NCBI GenBank assembly: GCA_944470555.2
Contig: OX104130.1
Span: forward strand, 2,232,001 to 2,296,000
Direction: 5' to 3'
Length of the DNA: 64,000 nucleotides
Source: Heterobilharzia americana
Lineage: Eukaryota; Platyhelminthes; Trematoda; Strigeidida; Schistosomatidae
Part shown: one piece after another, positions 21,360-32,649 of the stretch
How the letters are laid out: every line of letters begins with the position of its first letter
Numbering within the stretch: position 1 is the first letter of the stretch
The notes under the pieces: model-generated
Told to the model about the DNA's origin: nothing
The model's database searches: none
The model's input: the letters and a program-made list of their open reading frames with translations, nothing else
Translations under genes and position numbers: made by a program

Positions 21360-23425
21360 GTTCTTATTCCAGCTACACGTGGGTAGATAGTGGGTCCCTG
21401 CGTGACTGTCCAGCCTTTTCGTGAAGCCTTCAACAGGTGGGTCGGAGTCCACTGTCGGTAATGCACTCCGGTACTTACAGACTCGGAGTGAGAAGTGTGA
21501 GCACACATGAGTTTTTGACCTTCGGTGGGTAATTCTCCTAGGATTTCCACAAGGAGCGAAGAGATTATGGACCCCCAAGCGGGGTCGTATGTAAGTCTTG
21601 TAGGGCTTCATAAAGAGCCCTGGGGTGAGGGCACCTACTTGTCTGCGCACAAAGTGTAGTACACCGTATGCCCTTGAGGCATCACCTAGCTAATTGGTAC
21701 TGGTGCCTGGTTTCTCCGTCACCGTCAAACCCAGGTCTTATTCTGCTGCGGTGTGGGGTGAACATGAACCACAGAGAGAGTGGGACACTTTCTCGGGATT
21801 AGGAGTGGGGAAAAACATGGACCGGCACTTACCCAGGTTGAATGCCAGTTCGTTATTTGTTGCCCATTTCTCTGGTGTTGTGGGGTCGTTCTGCAATGCA
21901 CTCGATTTCGCCTCGCAAGTTACCATCTTCCATAACTGGACGTCATCAGTGTAGAGGAGAAATGGAGAGCTGATATGCAGCGGGAGGTCGTTCATGAACA
22001 GTAGGAACAACAATGGACCCGGAGTGCCCCTTGTGAGACATCAGACGATGATGTTCTCCAAGTCGAGTAGACCCTGTTGACTTTTGTGCAGAACCCCTAC
22101 TGTCTAAGTAATTCTGTAGCCACGATGGCACCCGGCTGCGGATACTTAACCCAGCTATTTTCTGTATAAGGATGGTGTGTGAGACAGTGTCGAAGGCTTT
22201 GGCGGAATCCAGAAAAATGGCGTGGACTTGGACCTCGAGATCCCAGCATGCTGTCCAGTGATCATGGGCAGTTGGGAGGTTGGGGGCACAGGACTTATCC
22301 TTTCTAAAGCCACGTTGAGCGTCATTGAGTGCCCGCTTCGTGTCCAATATTCCCCGATGCGGCCTTCTATCACACTTTCCATAATTTTTGATATTGTGGG
22401 TAGAAGTTTTATAGGTCTGTAACGGTTTGGATTCGGCCTGTCTCCTCCTTTAAAGATAAGGAAGAGGATGGCCTGTTTCCACTCTCGTGGGAGTTTTTGT
22501 TCATCCAAGGAGTATTGAAAGAGACTGTGGGGTGGGCCGCTTAGGGTACCTTTACATTCTTTCAACACGGATGGGTGAATGTCGTCGCACCCTGGGGATT
22601 TTCCCGCGCTTAGCTTTGATAGCTTGTCGAGAACAACGGCATGAGTTATCTGTACTTCATGTAACTCTGCACATCGGATAGCTTTGTGGGCTGTTCTGGT
22701 TTGAACGAAGTCCTGTCTCCCCGAGCCCTGACGTTGCAACTATTTCGTACAGTCATATATGCGTCATGATTGTCCTCTTCCCCGGACAGTCTCCACTTGT
22801 GCCGCGCCTTTTTCTTGGCCTTAAGAAGGCACCCATTGCCTCGTTTTAGCCACGAGGTCCGCTTTCTGGTGTTGCTACGACCACGGAGAGGCTTGCGAGA
22901 TCGCCGCCTTAATGATGTCCCTTGCCAGCCCCAGTATTGGCCAACCGCTAATGACCAAAAATCCACTGGCCACGGAGCTCTCGAATGGCTTTGGTTCATC
23001 CCTTCATAGTTTGCCCTGTTGTAACGGAGGTGGGAGAGAGGTCCCTCCCATAACAATTGTTCACTGATTACCAGGTCGAACACTACCATAGCATGATTGC
23101 TGCTTCTGAGAGGAGTTTGGGCCCGGACGTTTTCAGCCCGAAGGTGATCACTAGTCAGCAGGTATTCCAGTTTAGATGGTTTACCATCTGACCCACAGCG
23201 GGTGTTGTCGCGAATTTTTTCGTGCAGTTCAGCGATCTGGATAGCATTCAGCAGGTTACAATTGAACTTCCGGCTCACAGTCATGCCACCTTGCTCCAGA
23301 CTGGGAGTTGGAGTGTTGAAGTCGCCAGCTATTAGGATCTAGTCATACCCTACAGCCCACACTGTGGGTATTACTCGGAGTAATTTTTGGTTAAGCTACA
23401 TGCCGCTAATAGGGGAGGGACCTAG
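21360..23425 (-). pseudogene. CR1-like ORF2 (element B), multiply frameshifted
   Basis: Endonuclease: LIAGDFNTP near 23318-23344 keeps the GDFN motif, but the final motif is SSNHAMVV where the family has SDHA, so a catalytic Asp has become Asn. RT: KSPGCDDIHPSVLKEC, RYRPIKLLPTISKIMES, FLDSAKAFDTVSH and LLYTDDVQLW (TDD in place of ADD). The C-terminal KTYIRPRL and YRSALPTVDSD segments are in further frames. At least four frame changes separate these blocks. Confidence 0.8.
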
Positions 23426-23814
23426 ACTCCTATAATTAGGTACTTGGTGTGTTCGACCGTGAAGTGGCACCAGACTGAGTCTGGAAGCTCTGTCAGTATA
23501 GTGTCGGTGGTTTGTTCGCTTTTGGACCAACTGTTCGCGTATATCGCAACCTCCCCTGGGACCTTGTGTTCTCTCCCTCCTCTGAACAGAAACACATCAT
23601 CTATGTCATCTTCGATGTCATTAATGTCCGGCGACAACTATGTTTCCACCAGGACTACGATTTTCTGGACCAGATCGAAACAGAGGTGTCGGAGCTCTGA
23701 AACTTTACATCGGAGTCCTCTCACGCTGCTATAAAGACGGCGGAAGTGGTCCTCGTAACGTGAGGTATCTCTTCGTTAACTAGTGGCATAGGCTTGCATG
23801 TGCGGGTTTTCACT

Positions 23815-24270
23815 GACCGGCTAGCTCCGATAGAACCGCCAGTTAAGTTTTTGGCCGGGTCGATTGGTACAGTCGGTGTTATGTGGAGGTTGTTGGTCTG
23901 ACTCTCGTTTCAGGGTGATGGTGGCCTGAGCATTGAGAGTAACTACTGTCTGTTGTTGTCTCAGCGTTCTCGGTCTACTTTCACAGCAGCGAACATTCCC
24001 GCCTTTGTACCTCGTCTCTAGCACTCTGGTAAGAACTTCTGGGGATTCCAATTTGACAGCGATTAGTCTGGGTCAGGTCATTGGTGTCAAATGCGAGGGG
24101 CGTGGCAGTCTACCGATTGCCACTGCTGTAACCTCCATCGAAGCTGATAACCACCCCTACTGTTGGACGTCATGTGTGTACTTATCACATGGGGTACCGT
24201 CCTCCGTTTCAGGTATTCCATGTATGGTCACAGTTGTGGGTTTCGGTAGATCGGCTGCTCATCAAGGTGA
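23815..24270 (-). pseudogene. CR1-like ORF1 C-terminal module (element B) with in-frame stops
   Basis: One minus-strand frame reads TVTIHGIPETEDGTP, HDVQQ, stop, GWLSASMEVTAVAIGRLPRP, a stop, then RLIAVKLESPEVLTRVLETR. This parallels ORF1 of element A (HDINQW, NRLPRPAH, LLQVTLDSPDMV), which is how it was recognised. Two stop codons interrupt the module. Upstream, 24262-24701 stays open in other frames but shows nothing I can assign. Confidence 0.7.
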
Positions 24271-24489
24271 CTTTCTTGACACCCACAATCGGCCAGGCCC
24301 ACCTGTGATGCTGGACGATCCGTTGACGACCGGGGAGTGTGACAGTAAGAGGAAATTTTCGGCTTGTCTGGTTGGGCCTAGAGTCACTCTCATCGGCAGG
24401 GCCTCCCTGGGGGCGAATGGGTGCCTTTGTGCAGTCGACACGGTTCTGTCCCGAGAGCGCCCGTACCTAGCATAACACAAAGGGAGGTG

Positions 24490-25055
24490 AAGTAGGCAGT
24501 GGTATGTTTTGCGGCAAAATTGTTGCGAAACGTTGGCTGAGGAGTTGAGAGCTCCAGCGGATAGTCATAAATGTGGGTTCGTTGAGATGGATGGAGACGA
24601 GCAAAAGCACGTCGCTTTTCAAGGAACGCATGGCCAAAGGCTTCAGGCCTTTGTAAGTATGTTAATGTTTTCAATCCTCGACAAGGCCACATCTCACACA
24701 TATATACACACGTGTTTCAGGTTGTTATCAGGCTATAAAGACTCTCATAAACATCAATCTTCTTCCGACATGGATACATCAGGAGGAATGTAGGATTCGG
24801 TGGCATCTAGCATACGGCTTAGTGGTTAGATAGGAGATTGCGCACCAAATAGTCAGGAAAATGACAGAAAATGTAAAACACCAGTTGTTAGAGAATTTGA
24901 ATTTTTGCAAAGCGTACCTAAATGCTTAGTTTTACTTCGCCTGTGGCATTAAGCATGGCTAAAATAAGAAGTTGCTTTTTTCAGAAAACCGAACTTTTCT
25001 TAAGTATTGAAAATGCTGTGATGCAACGCTGAATGTTGATCAGAACTTAGTATCA
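24490..25055. other. no recognisable feature
   Basis: No exon, RNA gene or repeat signature was recognised. Part of it could be the 5' end of CR1-like element B. Confidence 0.35.
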
Positions 25056-25059
25056 AACT

Positions 25060-25420
25060 GTATAGAAGCACAGTTGGTTGGAGGCAATCAACAGGAAACC
25101 CCCGACCTAGGAATCGTGCTTGTGGGCACTCGTTAGAAAGGTGTATCTGCAACCTTGGGTAAACTGGTGTCGCCCACGAAATTGTAACCCGAGTCCTTAG
25201 TATTGCAGTTTGTGATGTTATTGTTGAGTTGTTTGGGCCGCGACTGACCTTTTATAGAAATGGATTACATACATGATCGGTCATTGAAGAGCGACCGACT
25301 TCATGTTCTTCGGTCCTAGGTTCTGACCAAGTCTTATCAATCAATTTTTGAAGTGTGGTCACCAGGCTAGGAGGCTGTCCATCCAAACATGTAAACCACG
25401 GTGGTGAACCTCTTCACTCG
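25060..25420 (+). repeat. about 320-bp repeat family (copy 1)
   Basis: It aligns with 50225-50720: GTTGGTTG.AGGCA.TC, GCTTGT.GGCACTCGT.AG, TTGGGCC.CG, GAT.GGTCAT and AGGCTAGAAGGCT-type words in the same cyclic order. One decayed unit is present here, tandem units at the other locus. Confidence 0.55.
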
Positions 25421-26395
25421 TGGCTACATAAAAAAAGATCTATTGAGTTCAGTCAATACACAGGACTGGAGAACATGAATCGGCAGCTCTCCAGTGGTCA
25501 CTCAATCTTTGAATATGACCTCTTATGCGAACAAGATCATACCGCGATAAGTTCTGGTGTCTGGCAGTGACATTCGTAAACACTAAGTAACAGCATCTTA
25601 GGCTGTGAAGGGGACTTATATGAACACGTAATACGGACATTTTCACAGGCAACACAATTAATGCAAGCATTTTGAAACTTGCATTATGGCATTTTACCAG
25701 CTATGTTTTTAGCTTGGAAATGTGGATACCAAACATTCAGAAAGAGGATATCGTGGTTAGCGACCGAGTTCCCACTCGGATGGTTCTGTGTTTGAGGTTA
25801 AACAGTCAGTTACATCTTTACTGATTAGATTTGAAAACATGCTTTTCAAAAAACTCTGTTGCTTGTTTCAAATAAGTCGCACGAAAATGACTAAAACAAC
25901 CAACCTTTCCAGCCATCCGTTTATAACAACTATGGGAAAGTGATATTTTTGGTTAAACCTCATGGCTCAAAACAATAAAGGCCATAGTCAACTTCAAGCA
26001 GTGAAGCATCCATAAACAGATCTTCACGACTACTCACATTTAAGTGATTGGATGTTTAAATGTAGTACTAAACTCTTTTATGATAACTTGGGATTGTAAA
26101 ATCAATGCAAACTGCGCTAGACCATAGAAATCATGGAAGTCAGAGTTTTGTATTCAATGAAAATGTTTGTACAATGCAAATTATTAGTAATGAATTATTC
26201 CACATTACATTTGCTGATCCAATAAAGCCAGTGCGTGGCTACGCAGTATAATTTAATGGATGACGTTTCAAGCGTTAGCTGAAACCGCATTTCACAGAGT
26301 AAGAACGATATTTTTCGGCAAAAAAGTGCAGAAACAGTTGCATATAGTCTAAATATGCCTACGGAATAATAGATATCCCCAAGCATCTACCAATA
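25420..26395. other. no recognisable feature
   Basis: AT-rich, with short frames only. No repeat family was identified. Confidence 0.4.
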
Positions 26396-26399
26396 GGTA

Positions 26400-26730
26400 T
26401 CGAGGAGCAGAAGATAAAAGTCGGAGAAACCTGCAGTCAGCAAGAGGCCTGTGTTTATTTCCCTCACTTCCAAAGGTGACGATATTGAAGAACTTATTAG
26501 AAAACGACTGAGGGTATCACTGGCTAGAACTTACCCTGCAGTTAGATTACATCCCACGCTCTCTAGTCCAGTCAAAAGCCGAAAGGTATCTTTCCCATGT
26601 TACCTCCAACTGTGTATATCAATTTACGTATTGTCGCCAAAGCAGGTGCACTGAAAGAACGGAAAGAAGGGCATACCCAAGGTTTTCTGAATATAGTCCG
26701 AAGAGTCTATGATCATTTATTAACACTCTT
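26400..26730 (+). mobile_element. Penelope-like element fragment (linker and GIY-YIG start)
   Basis: VFISLTSKGDDIEELIRKRL, then SLARTYPAVRLHPTL, is the post-RT linker of PLEs, comparable with TFKGGDIVARMRRRI at 41 kb. In the next frame CIYQFTYC and TERRAYPRFSEYSPKSL match the start of the GIY-YIG endonuclease (family pattern CIYQFTC, YIGRT, REHLPKSL). The YIG tyrosine region is corrupted. PLEs move by target-primed reverse transcription using this endonuclease. Confidence 0.7.
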
Positions 26731-26829
26731 TGGATTTGCCGTTATTATTGGCTTTTACTCTAAGACTATTTTTGTCTGTCTTAGAGACTGTTTTCTTCCA
26801 GTGAACGAAAGTATACTTAATTGTTTATA

Positions 26830-27780
26830 GTTAAAGCATATATTTTGATACTTAAGGTTGTAAGGAGTCGACAAGATACCGCAGAAATCGAAGAATGGGT
26901 CCATTTTGCTTAGTTCTTCTGTTGTTGTTCCTGCTCTTTTCGAATCCACAAAAAGGTTGATTTGTGTATGCAGTGTATTTAATATAACGAGTCCAGGGTT
27001 TATTCAAAGAATATGTTCGTTAATTCTATATGCTTTTTATAGACTCTACTTGTAGGCTTCTGAATCTGTACTACTAAAGCACAAATAGTAGTTTACTACA
27101 AGGGGGTGTTTATTCAGTGAAGCAAGTCCAAGAGGGCTCTGTCAACAGTTGACGATTCAAGTAGATAATTGTGGTAATATTTTGGAAAATTTGAAGTAAA
27201 TTGTATTTTAATGACAGCTAAGTGAACCATAATTTTAATGCATTGGTATCATTTCGAACTATAAATGGTTTCAGTGCAGCCAAAGAGTCAATATAAGTAG
27301 CGCTTACCATTTAGACTGTCGTGTACTTCTACGCGGCTGAAAGCAAGCTCATATTGAACCAAAGTAAATTAGTTTGTCTGACATAGCAGTACTATTCAGT
27401 ACTATTCACTGGATAACGTTATTCCATAAAACTGACTTATCATAATCACGTTTTGTGTCGCCCTCATTTCAATTAATGCCTTCTGTGAAAAGCCTGAGCC
27501 TAAAATTGCCAAGTCTCCTGTTCAGCTTTTAATAATTGGTGAAAGTAGTATCTTCAGAAGAAAGTGTTTTAAAGAACGTGTTACCACTAGTTTGAAGAGG
27601 ACACATCTCAGTGCATAATCATTATCAACGCCTCAAAGACATTTTGTTCTACTTACTGCATAAATCGTCCTGACTTTGAGTAGGTCATCACAGAAATATA
27701 GGAACTCCAGGTAACGTGTAGCCAACGGCGGGGATTTGTAAATTGTAGCATCAAAACTTTAAATACTGCAGAAAGAGTGA
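26830..27780. other. no recognisable feature
   Basis: AT-rich sequence without a recognised family or exon. Confidence 0.4.
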
Positions 27781-27784
27781 CTAA

Positions 27785-27965
27785 TATGACTCAGTAACCT
27801 AGTGGACGACGCTCAGACATTTGAAGTGATGGGACCTAGTTTCCAGTCTTAACAGTGACAAAATCTCTCACTAAGAAGCAAGTGCGTGCAGCTGAATGGT
27901 CTTAAATAGGACAAGAAGAACACCCTAGATCCCAGTTCTAGCCAGCATCCATCCTTATTACGTTA
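27785..27965 (+). repeat. Smalpha-like hammerhead repeat (family H1), decayed
   Basis: The A-box-like CCTAGTGGACGACGCT and the following TTTGAAGTGATGGGACCTAG match the H1 head. The ribozyme region is reduced to GCAGCTGAATGGTCTTAAAT, AGGACAAGAAG and TAGATCCCA..TCTAGCC. CUGAUGA and GAAA are both destroyed. Confidence 0.5.
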
Positions 27966-28189
27966 GGTCGTGTTTGAACATTTCATGTATCGACGAATCC
28001 CCCAGTTGTAAAGTTACCGGGAAGATGACCATAGTTCATCATGCTGTTGCATTGTCTACTCCTAAATACCAGTGTACTGTGAGCCAAGATATTCGGATAT
28101 AGGATTATATTAAACTGAAAATTTTCATGGGACTCTATGAGATAATAAACTTGCAATATATATCCAATATGATTCAGTCATTGATTTCC

Positions 28190-28300
28190 TATACTCATGA
28201 ACTAATGATGGATAGTGGCTAGCAGTGGAATCCAGAACACGTATTTCGTCCTGTTTTGGACTCATCAGCTGAATCTACCTGCATCTAGTAGTGTTGCTTT
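28190..28300 (-). repeat. Smalpha-like hammerhead repeat (family H1), head decayed
   Basis: On the minus strand the order is GCAGGTAGATT, the hammerhead, then GGATTCCACTGCTAGCCACT, the typical Smalpha arrangement. The tRNA-like head upstream is no longer clear. Confidence 0.7.
28230..28274 (-). ncRNA. hammerhead ribozyme with intact core (H1)
   Basis: On the minus strand the core CUGAUGA (box 1) and GAAA (box 2) are intact. Stem II is GUCC-AAAACA-GGAC with four perfect pairs. Stem I is AUUCAG with CUGGAU (six pairs, one G-U). The short stem III AUACGUGU is self-complementary, as in schistosome ribozymes (ACGCGCGU in the known type). The cleavage triplet is GUU, allowed by the NUH rule though usually slower than GUC. 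The predicted cut lies between plus positions 28236 and 28235. Best preserved copy of H1 in the window. Confidence 0.8.
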
Positions 28301-28449
28301 GCTAAGCTATCTTCTAAGGTTACTTAGATTCATGAGTATATAACCTAGTTGTATATCACTAGGTCTACACACAGAGGGATGGATTACCGAAAGAACACAT
28401 GGTAGACTTCGCAAAGTCTTTTCACCTCATATTTTTTTTCTTTAATTTG

Positions 28450-29290
28450 TAGTAAAACGAAGGACAGACGGTGGTTTGGATACTGCCGTCTACAGGAAAC
28501 CAACACATTGTAACAGGTATCTGGACTTTAGGTCATTTCATCCAATGTCAGTTAAGGCTGGCTTAGTCAAATCTCTAAATGACAGAGCTACAAAACTCAC
28601 TAGTCATTGTAAGAACTTAACAGAGGAACTGAAACACGTAAGAGAAGCGTTAATAACTATACTCTACCGTTTATTGATAAATTTGTACGAACACATAAGA
28701 GACGAAATACTAAAAGCAATATGAATACGAATAATAACGACAACACGAGTAGAAGGGAGTTCAAAGCCTCTATTGTGTTATCATATAAGGAAGGGACATC
28801 AGAAAATTTACGTAGGAACCTCAACAACGCTAGAATTAGGGTGACATTTAAACCTACAAACTCACCCAGAGATAAGCTTTGTCGGTTTAAGGATCCGATA
28901 AAAACAATTAAGTAAAATAATCTAATCTATCGAATTCCATGCAATGACCAAGTGGTCAGGTACATATGTCAAACCACCCGATTATGGTTAATTAGATTAT
29001 TGGGACATAGGAATTTAGCCAAATGTCGAATGACAGACCGTGATAAAATCAGTAATCTAGAAGCAACTCGGCTATTTCAATGAAGGTATTAACACACAAC
29101 CACAGCCACTATACTTAGGTTCAATATAATTGGGCGGAGAGAGGGAGAGATTGATTACTGATTCTTTGTTCATCGAATCAACACTCAACACGTGGAATAA
29201 GAATGATGCAACACCTATACCAAAGATATGGAAAAGTTCACTGCCAATAAGTCCAAAAAACTGAGGTGACAAGATTACCAAAGTCAAATG
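28450..29290 (+). mobile_element. Penelope-like element fragment (RT thumb, linker, GIY-YIG)
   Basis: VKRRTDGGLDTAVYRKPTHC, then NRYLDFRSFHPMSVK, is the PLE RT end. One frame over, RIRVTFKPTNSPRDKLCRFK is the linker. NLIYRIPCND and RYICQTTRLW correspond to the GIY-YIG motifs YRIPCNDC and YVGQTTR. A decayed C-terminus with DSLFIESTLNTW (29155-29190) follows. Several stops are present. The subfamily is like the 36-38 kb copies and unlike those at 41-48 kb. Confidence 0.75.
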
Positions 29291-29591
29291 TCGAAACTAG
29301 TATGGCTACATTGATATAATCATGAGCAATAGTCTGTGCTCGTAACGTCATGAAGTAGACAATACTTTGTCACTGTGTGCAGTATATCAGATAAGTAAGT
29401 CTAACATGGAATTTCATTTTACCACAGTGCCCGAGTTTTACACTCGTATTTATAAAGTTGGTAGAAATACGTATCTTTCATTATCAACATAGGACCAGGC
29501 ATTACTGCGTAACGGTCCGAGTTGCCACACCTCATATCAGTTCATCAAGTAAAAAGGTAGTGAGATGAAGGATGAAGATAAGTGAATGCAG

Positions 29592-30803
29592 TCAAAAGAA
29601 ATATAAAGTACGAGAAGAAAGGAAAGAGGAGTGACAAAATGGTGCGATTCGGTCTAGCGTCGTTAAGATGAGGATAATGTGTGTGGGGATACATCTGCAC
29701 CACTGACATCGGTTCTGAGCTATATCACCTAGGGTCTCCAACCACTGTTGGTTACTCTTGTCCCGTGGACCCCAACCACCTAGTCTGCATCGTCCTACAT
29801 GGCTTAAACCAACAGTCAGAGACTTCATACATTGGTGCCATGTTTTAGTCTGGCCATCTCGGGCCTTTTTCCAGCCTGGACCCACCTTGACCAACATTGT
29901 GTAACGAGGCAAGCGGTGACTAGAAATACGTAGCATATGTCCCAGCCATCTTAGTCGATGAAGGTTCACAACCTCGTCAACTGACTTACCTCTTCTCCTC
30001 AAAACTCTACACCTAACGTCTGCATTACTCACATGGTGACACCACGGAATACGTCCTATACTACGAAGGCTATGGTGGTCAAACACCTGAAGCCTTTTTA
30101 TATCTTCCACTTTCAATGGCCATGTTTCACAGCCATACAGTAGAACAGAGCGGACTGCTGTGCAGTACACGCGACCCTTAATAGACAAACGAATATCACG
30201 GCGGCGCCATAGGTGGTGCAAATTGGCAAAAGCCAATCGAGCCTTTTGTATCCGTGCAGAAATCTCATCGGCAACTAACCCACCAGGGTTGATCCTACTT
30301 CCCAGGTAAGTGAAGTGGTCAACACACTCAACCACTTCACTCTCTACTGTTAGCCACGGTACCGCTGAAGACCAGTCCTGGAGCAAGAATTTGCATTTGG
30401 GTGGTGAAAATCGCATCCCAAACATTCTCAAATTCCCACTCAAAGTGTTCAGAAGACTCTGCATCTTGTCAGCGTCTTCACTTAACAGGACTATGTCATC
30501 TGCATATTCTAGATCTAGAGAAAATTCACCTGTGATCGGGTCAACATCTTTGTAATTAGGTGACGAGAGGGAAACCTCCACAAGAATATCTATGATAAAA
30601 TAAAATAAGAATGGGGATAGTGGGCATCCTTGATGGACACCACTTGATGAGTATAGCTCCCTGGACAACTCGCCATAGGCTCTAACATGCCCACAAGTGT
30701 TCGAGCAGAGAGTCTCCAATAAGGTGATGAACTTACTAGGCACACCTTTCAGTGAGAGACATTGCCATAAGACCTCTCGTTCAACGGAACACTCTACCAC
30801 CAT
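29592..30803 (-). pseudogene. RTE-like RT palm (motif B onward) and C-terminal domain
   Basis: The frame opens at the deletion junction and reads VEREVLWQCLSLKGVPSKF, SSGVHQGCPLSPFLFYFIID, YADDIVLLS (catalytic loop intact), DHFTYLGSRINPGG, LLYGCETWPLK and RWLGHMLR. Motif A (the F-D-x-x-x-A-F-D type block that precedes REVLW) is missing, so polymerase activity is not expected although 403 codons are open. It overlaps the endonuclease frame by about 20 bases, with a shift. Confidence 0.85.
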
Positions 30804-32644
30804 TCTTGTATACCTCAGCAGGTAGTCCGTCTGGTCCTGCCACCCTTCCTCGTTTCAGGTTACCTACCGCTTTCTCAACTTCTTCTAGTGTTGGGGGGCC
30901 TGTCTCTATGTCCCATTCAGGGTCCGACTGGATAATGGGCAGCGCAATCGTGGCTGGAGGCCAGTTAAACTGTTCCTCGAAGTGTTCTGCCCATCTTTCC
31001 AGTCGTCTTCCCTGCGAGTGAATCGCAGATCCGTCCTTCTCCGCTATAGCCTCACTAACTGTTGTTGACCATTTCCCCCCAGTCTCCTTAATAAGTCTAA
31101 ATAACTGTCTACTGTTACCGATCGCCGCTGCCTTTTCCATCTCTTTAGCCTTTGCTGCCCACCACTGTTCACGATCGTTGCGCAGACTTTTCGTCAGTCT
31201 ATTTTTAAGTTGCGCTCGCTCTTCATTGTACTCAGAGCCTGCAGGGATGCATTCACGTGCATCCATTAGTTTGGAAGAAGCTGCTGATATCCACTGGCTC
31301 TTTTTAGCCATTATCTTGGAGTCGGCTACAGTCTCCAGTGCTGCTTTTACAGTAGACTGAAGATGGCACCAAGCTTCTTCTGGATGAGTGACAGTCTTTT
31401 GTTCCGATAACTGCCTAGCCAACTTCTCACTGAACACGGCTTTGGTGTTTTCGTTGTCCAGCAGAACTCGTAGTGGTTTTGTTGCCAAATTTTTTCTACG
31501 TCCATTGAGACGCAGGCATATACGTGCTCGGACCAACGCATGATCGCTGTCCAAACACGTACTCCAGAAGGAGCGGCAGTCTTCCACCGATCCTCTCCAG
31601 CGATGACTAATAGCAATGTGGTCTATCTGTGTCCATCGCTGAGTCGAGCTCGGTGGACGCCAGGTCAGACAGTGCCTTTCTTTATGTCTGAAATTTGTGC
31701 TGGCTAAAAATAGGCGGTTATCTGAGCATAGTTGTAATAGGCGATCACCGTTATCTGTACGTTCAGCTGGGATTCCGAAAGTGCCACCTAAGTGCCTTTC
31801 TGCCTCACTCAGTCTACCCACCTGTGCGTTGAGGTCACCTGCAACAACCACTACGTCCGAACGTTTGGCTTTCGAGAGGAGGTTAGACAGTTTATGGTAG
31901 AACTCGTCCTTCACTTCATCCGAACTACAGTCAGTGGGTGCGTAAGCAGAGATTACAAAGAGACAACGGCGAGTCTCACTATTCCTTTTAGTTCTCACTG
32001 TGCCGTTCAGCCTCATAGCGCAGAGGCGACTATCAACTGGGATCCAGTCTAGTAGTGAGTTTTCTGCCCTGCTGCTTAATGCTATACCTACACCTGCAAG
32101 ACCACGAGAGCTAGCTATCGAATCTCCAGAAACTCGAAGGGTGAATTTTGCAGATTCACCAGATTGGTCAGGAGAGGTCAGGTGAATAACCACACTTGGG
32201 TCCTGTATGCGTGTCTCACAAACACAGCACACATCCATCGCCCGAGTTGCTAGAGTCTTTGCCAACGAAGCCTGTTGGCCAATTTGACGGAGGGTGCGGA
32301 CATTGAAGGCTCCAATATGTAATTTGGAGCGTGGTTTAAGGAGACCAGGGATGCTGTTCTGTGGACTCAGATCGTTGTCGAAGGCTGCAGAGGTAGGAGA
32401 AATTGAAGATGATGCAGCATCATTAATTAAGAGACGTGAAGGAAGATTAGAAGGTAATGATGGAGGAGGAGGATAGCAGTCAGAAGAAACTTGGGTGCTG
32501 ACAGAGTTGTGAGGGCGGTTGACACTTCCCGGCTGCCCACACCGTGGAAGGCTATTTCTTCTTAAGGTACCTGAAAGAGATTTGTGTGACCGCAGAGCCC
32601 ATCGGACATCTGCTTGAGGCCTGTCACACCCAGCCTTTTGAGTA
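30783..32644 (-). pseudogene. RTE-like ORF: leader-encoded N-terminus, APE endonuclease, RT start (truncated by deletion)
   Basis: One frame is open from after a stop near 32645 to TGA at 30783. The endonuclease starts HIGAFNVRTLRQIGQQ, has VCETRIQD, VVVAGDLNAQVG and CLDSDHALVRAR, so the acidic and His catalytic positions look intact. The first ATG used by a simple scan (32265) would cut off the NVRTL motif, so the true start is upstream. The C-terminal part GPDGLPAEVYKNGG is the RT entry segment. It is then fused out of frame to downstream RT sequence, losing the fingers region and motif A. Confidence 0.85.
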
Positions 32645-32649
32645 TGATT

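Larger units (their letters stand above)
21160..24270 (-). mobile_element. CR1-like non-LTR retrotransposon B, decayed
   Basis: The minus strand shows ORF1 C-terminal module, endonuclease and RT in the expected order across several frames. It belongs to the same broad group as element A but to a different family by sequence. It is tail to tail with element A. Both ends are approximate; the 5' part upstream of about 24270 may extend to 24700. Confidence 0.8.

Noticed and set aside
22770..23009. Plus-strand ORF of 79 codons
   Set aside because: Antisense shadow of the CR1-like element B coding region.
29072..29287. Minus-strand ORF of 71 codons
   Set aside because: Antisense to the decayed C-terminus of the plus-strand Penelope-like fragment.
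31697..32185. Several plus-strand ORFs of 61-86 codons
   Set aside because: Shadows of the RTE endonuclease frame on the minus strand.
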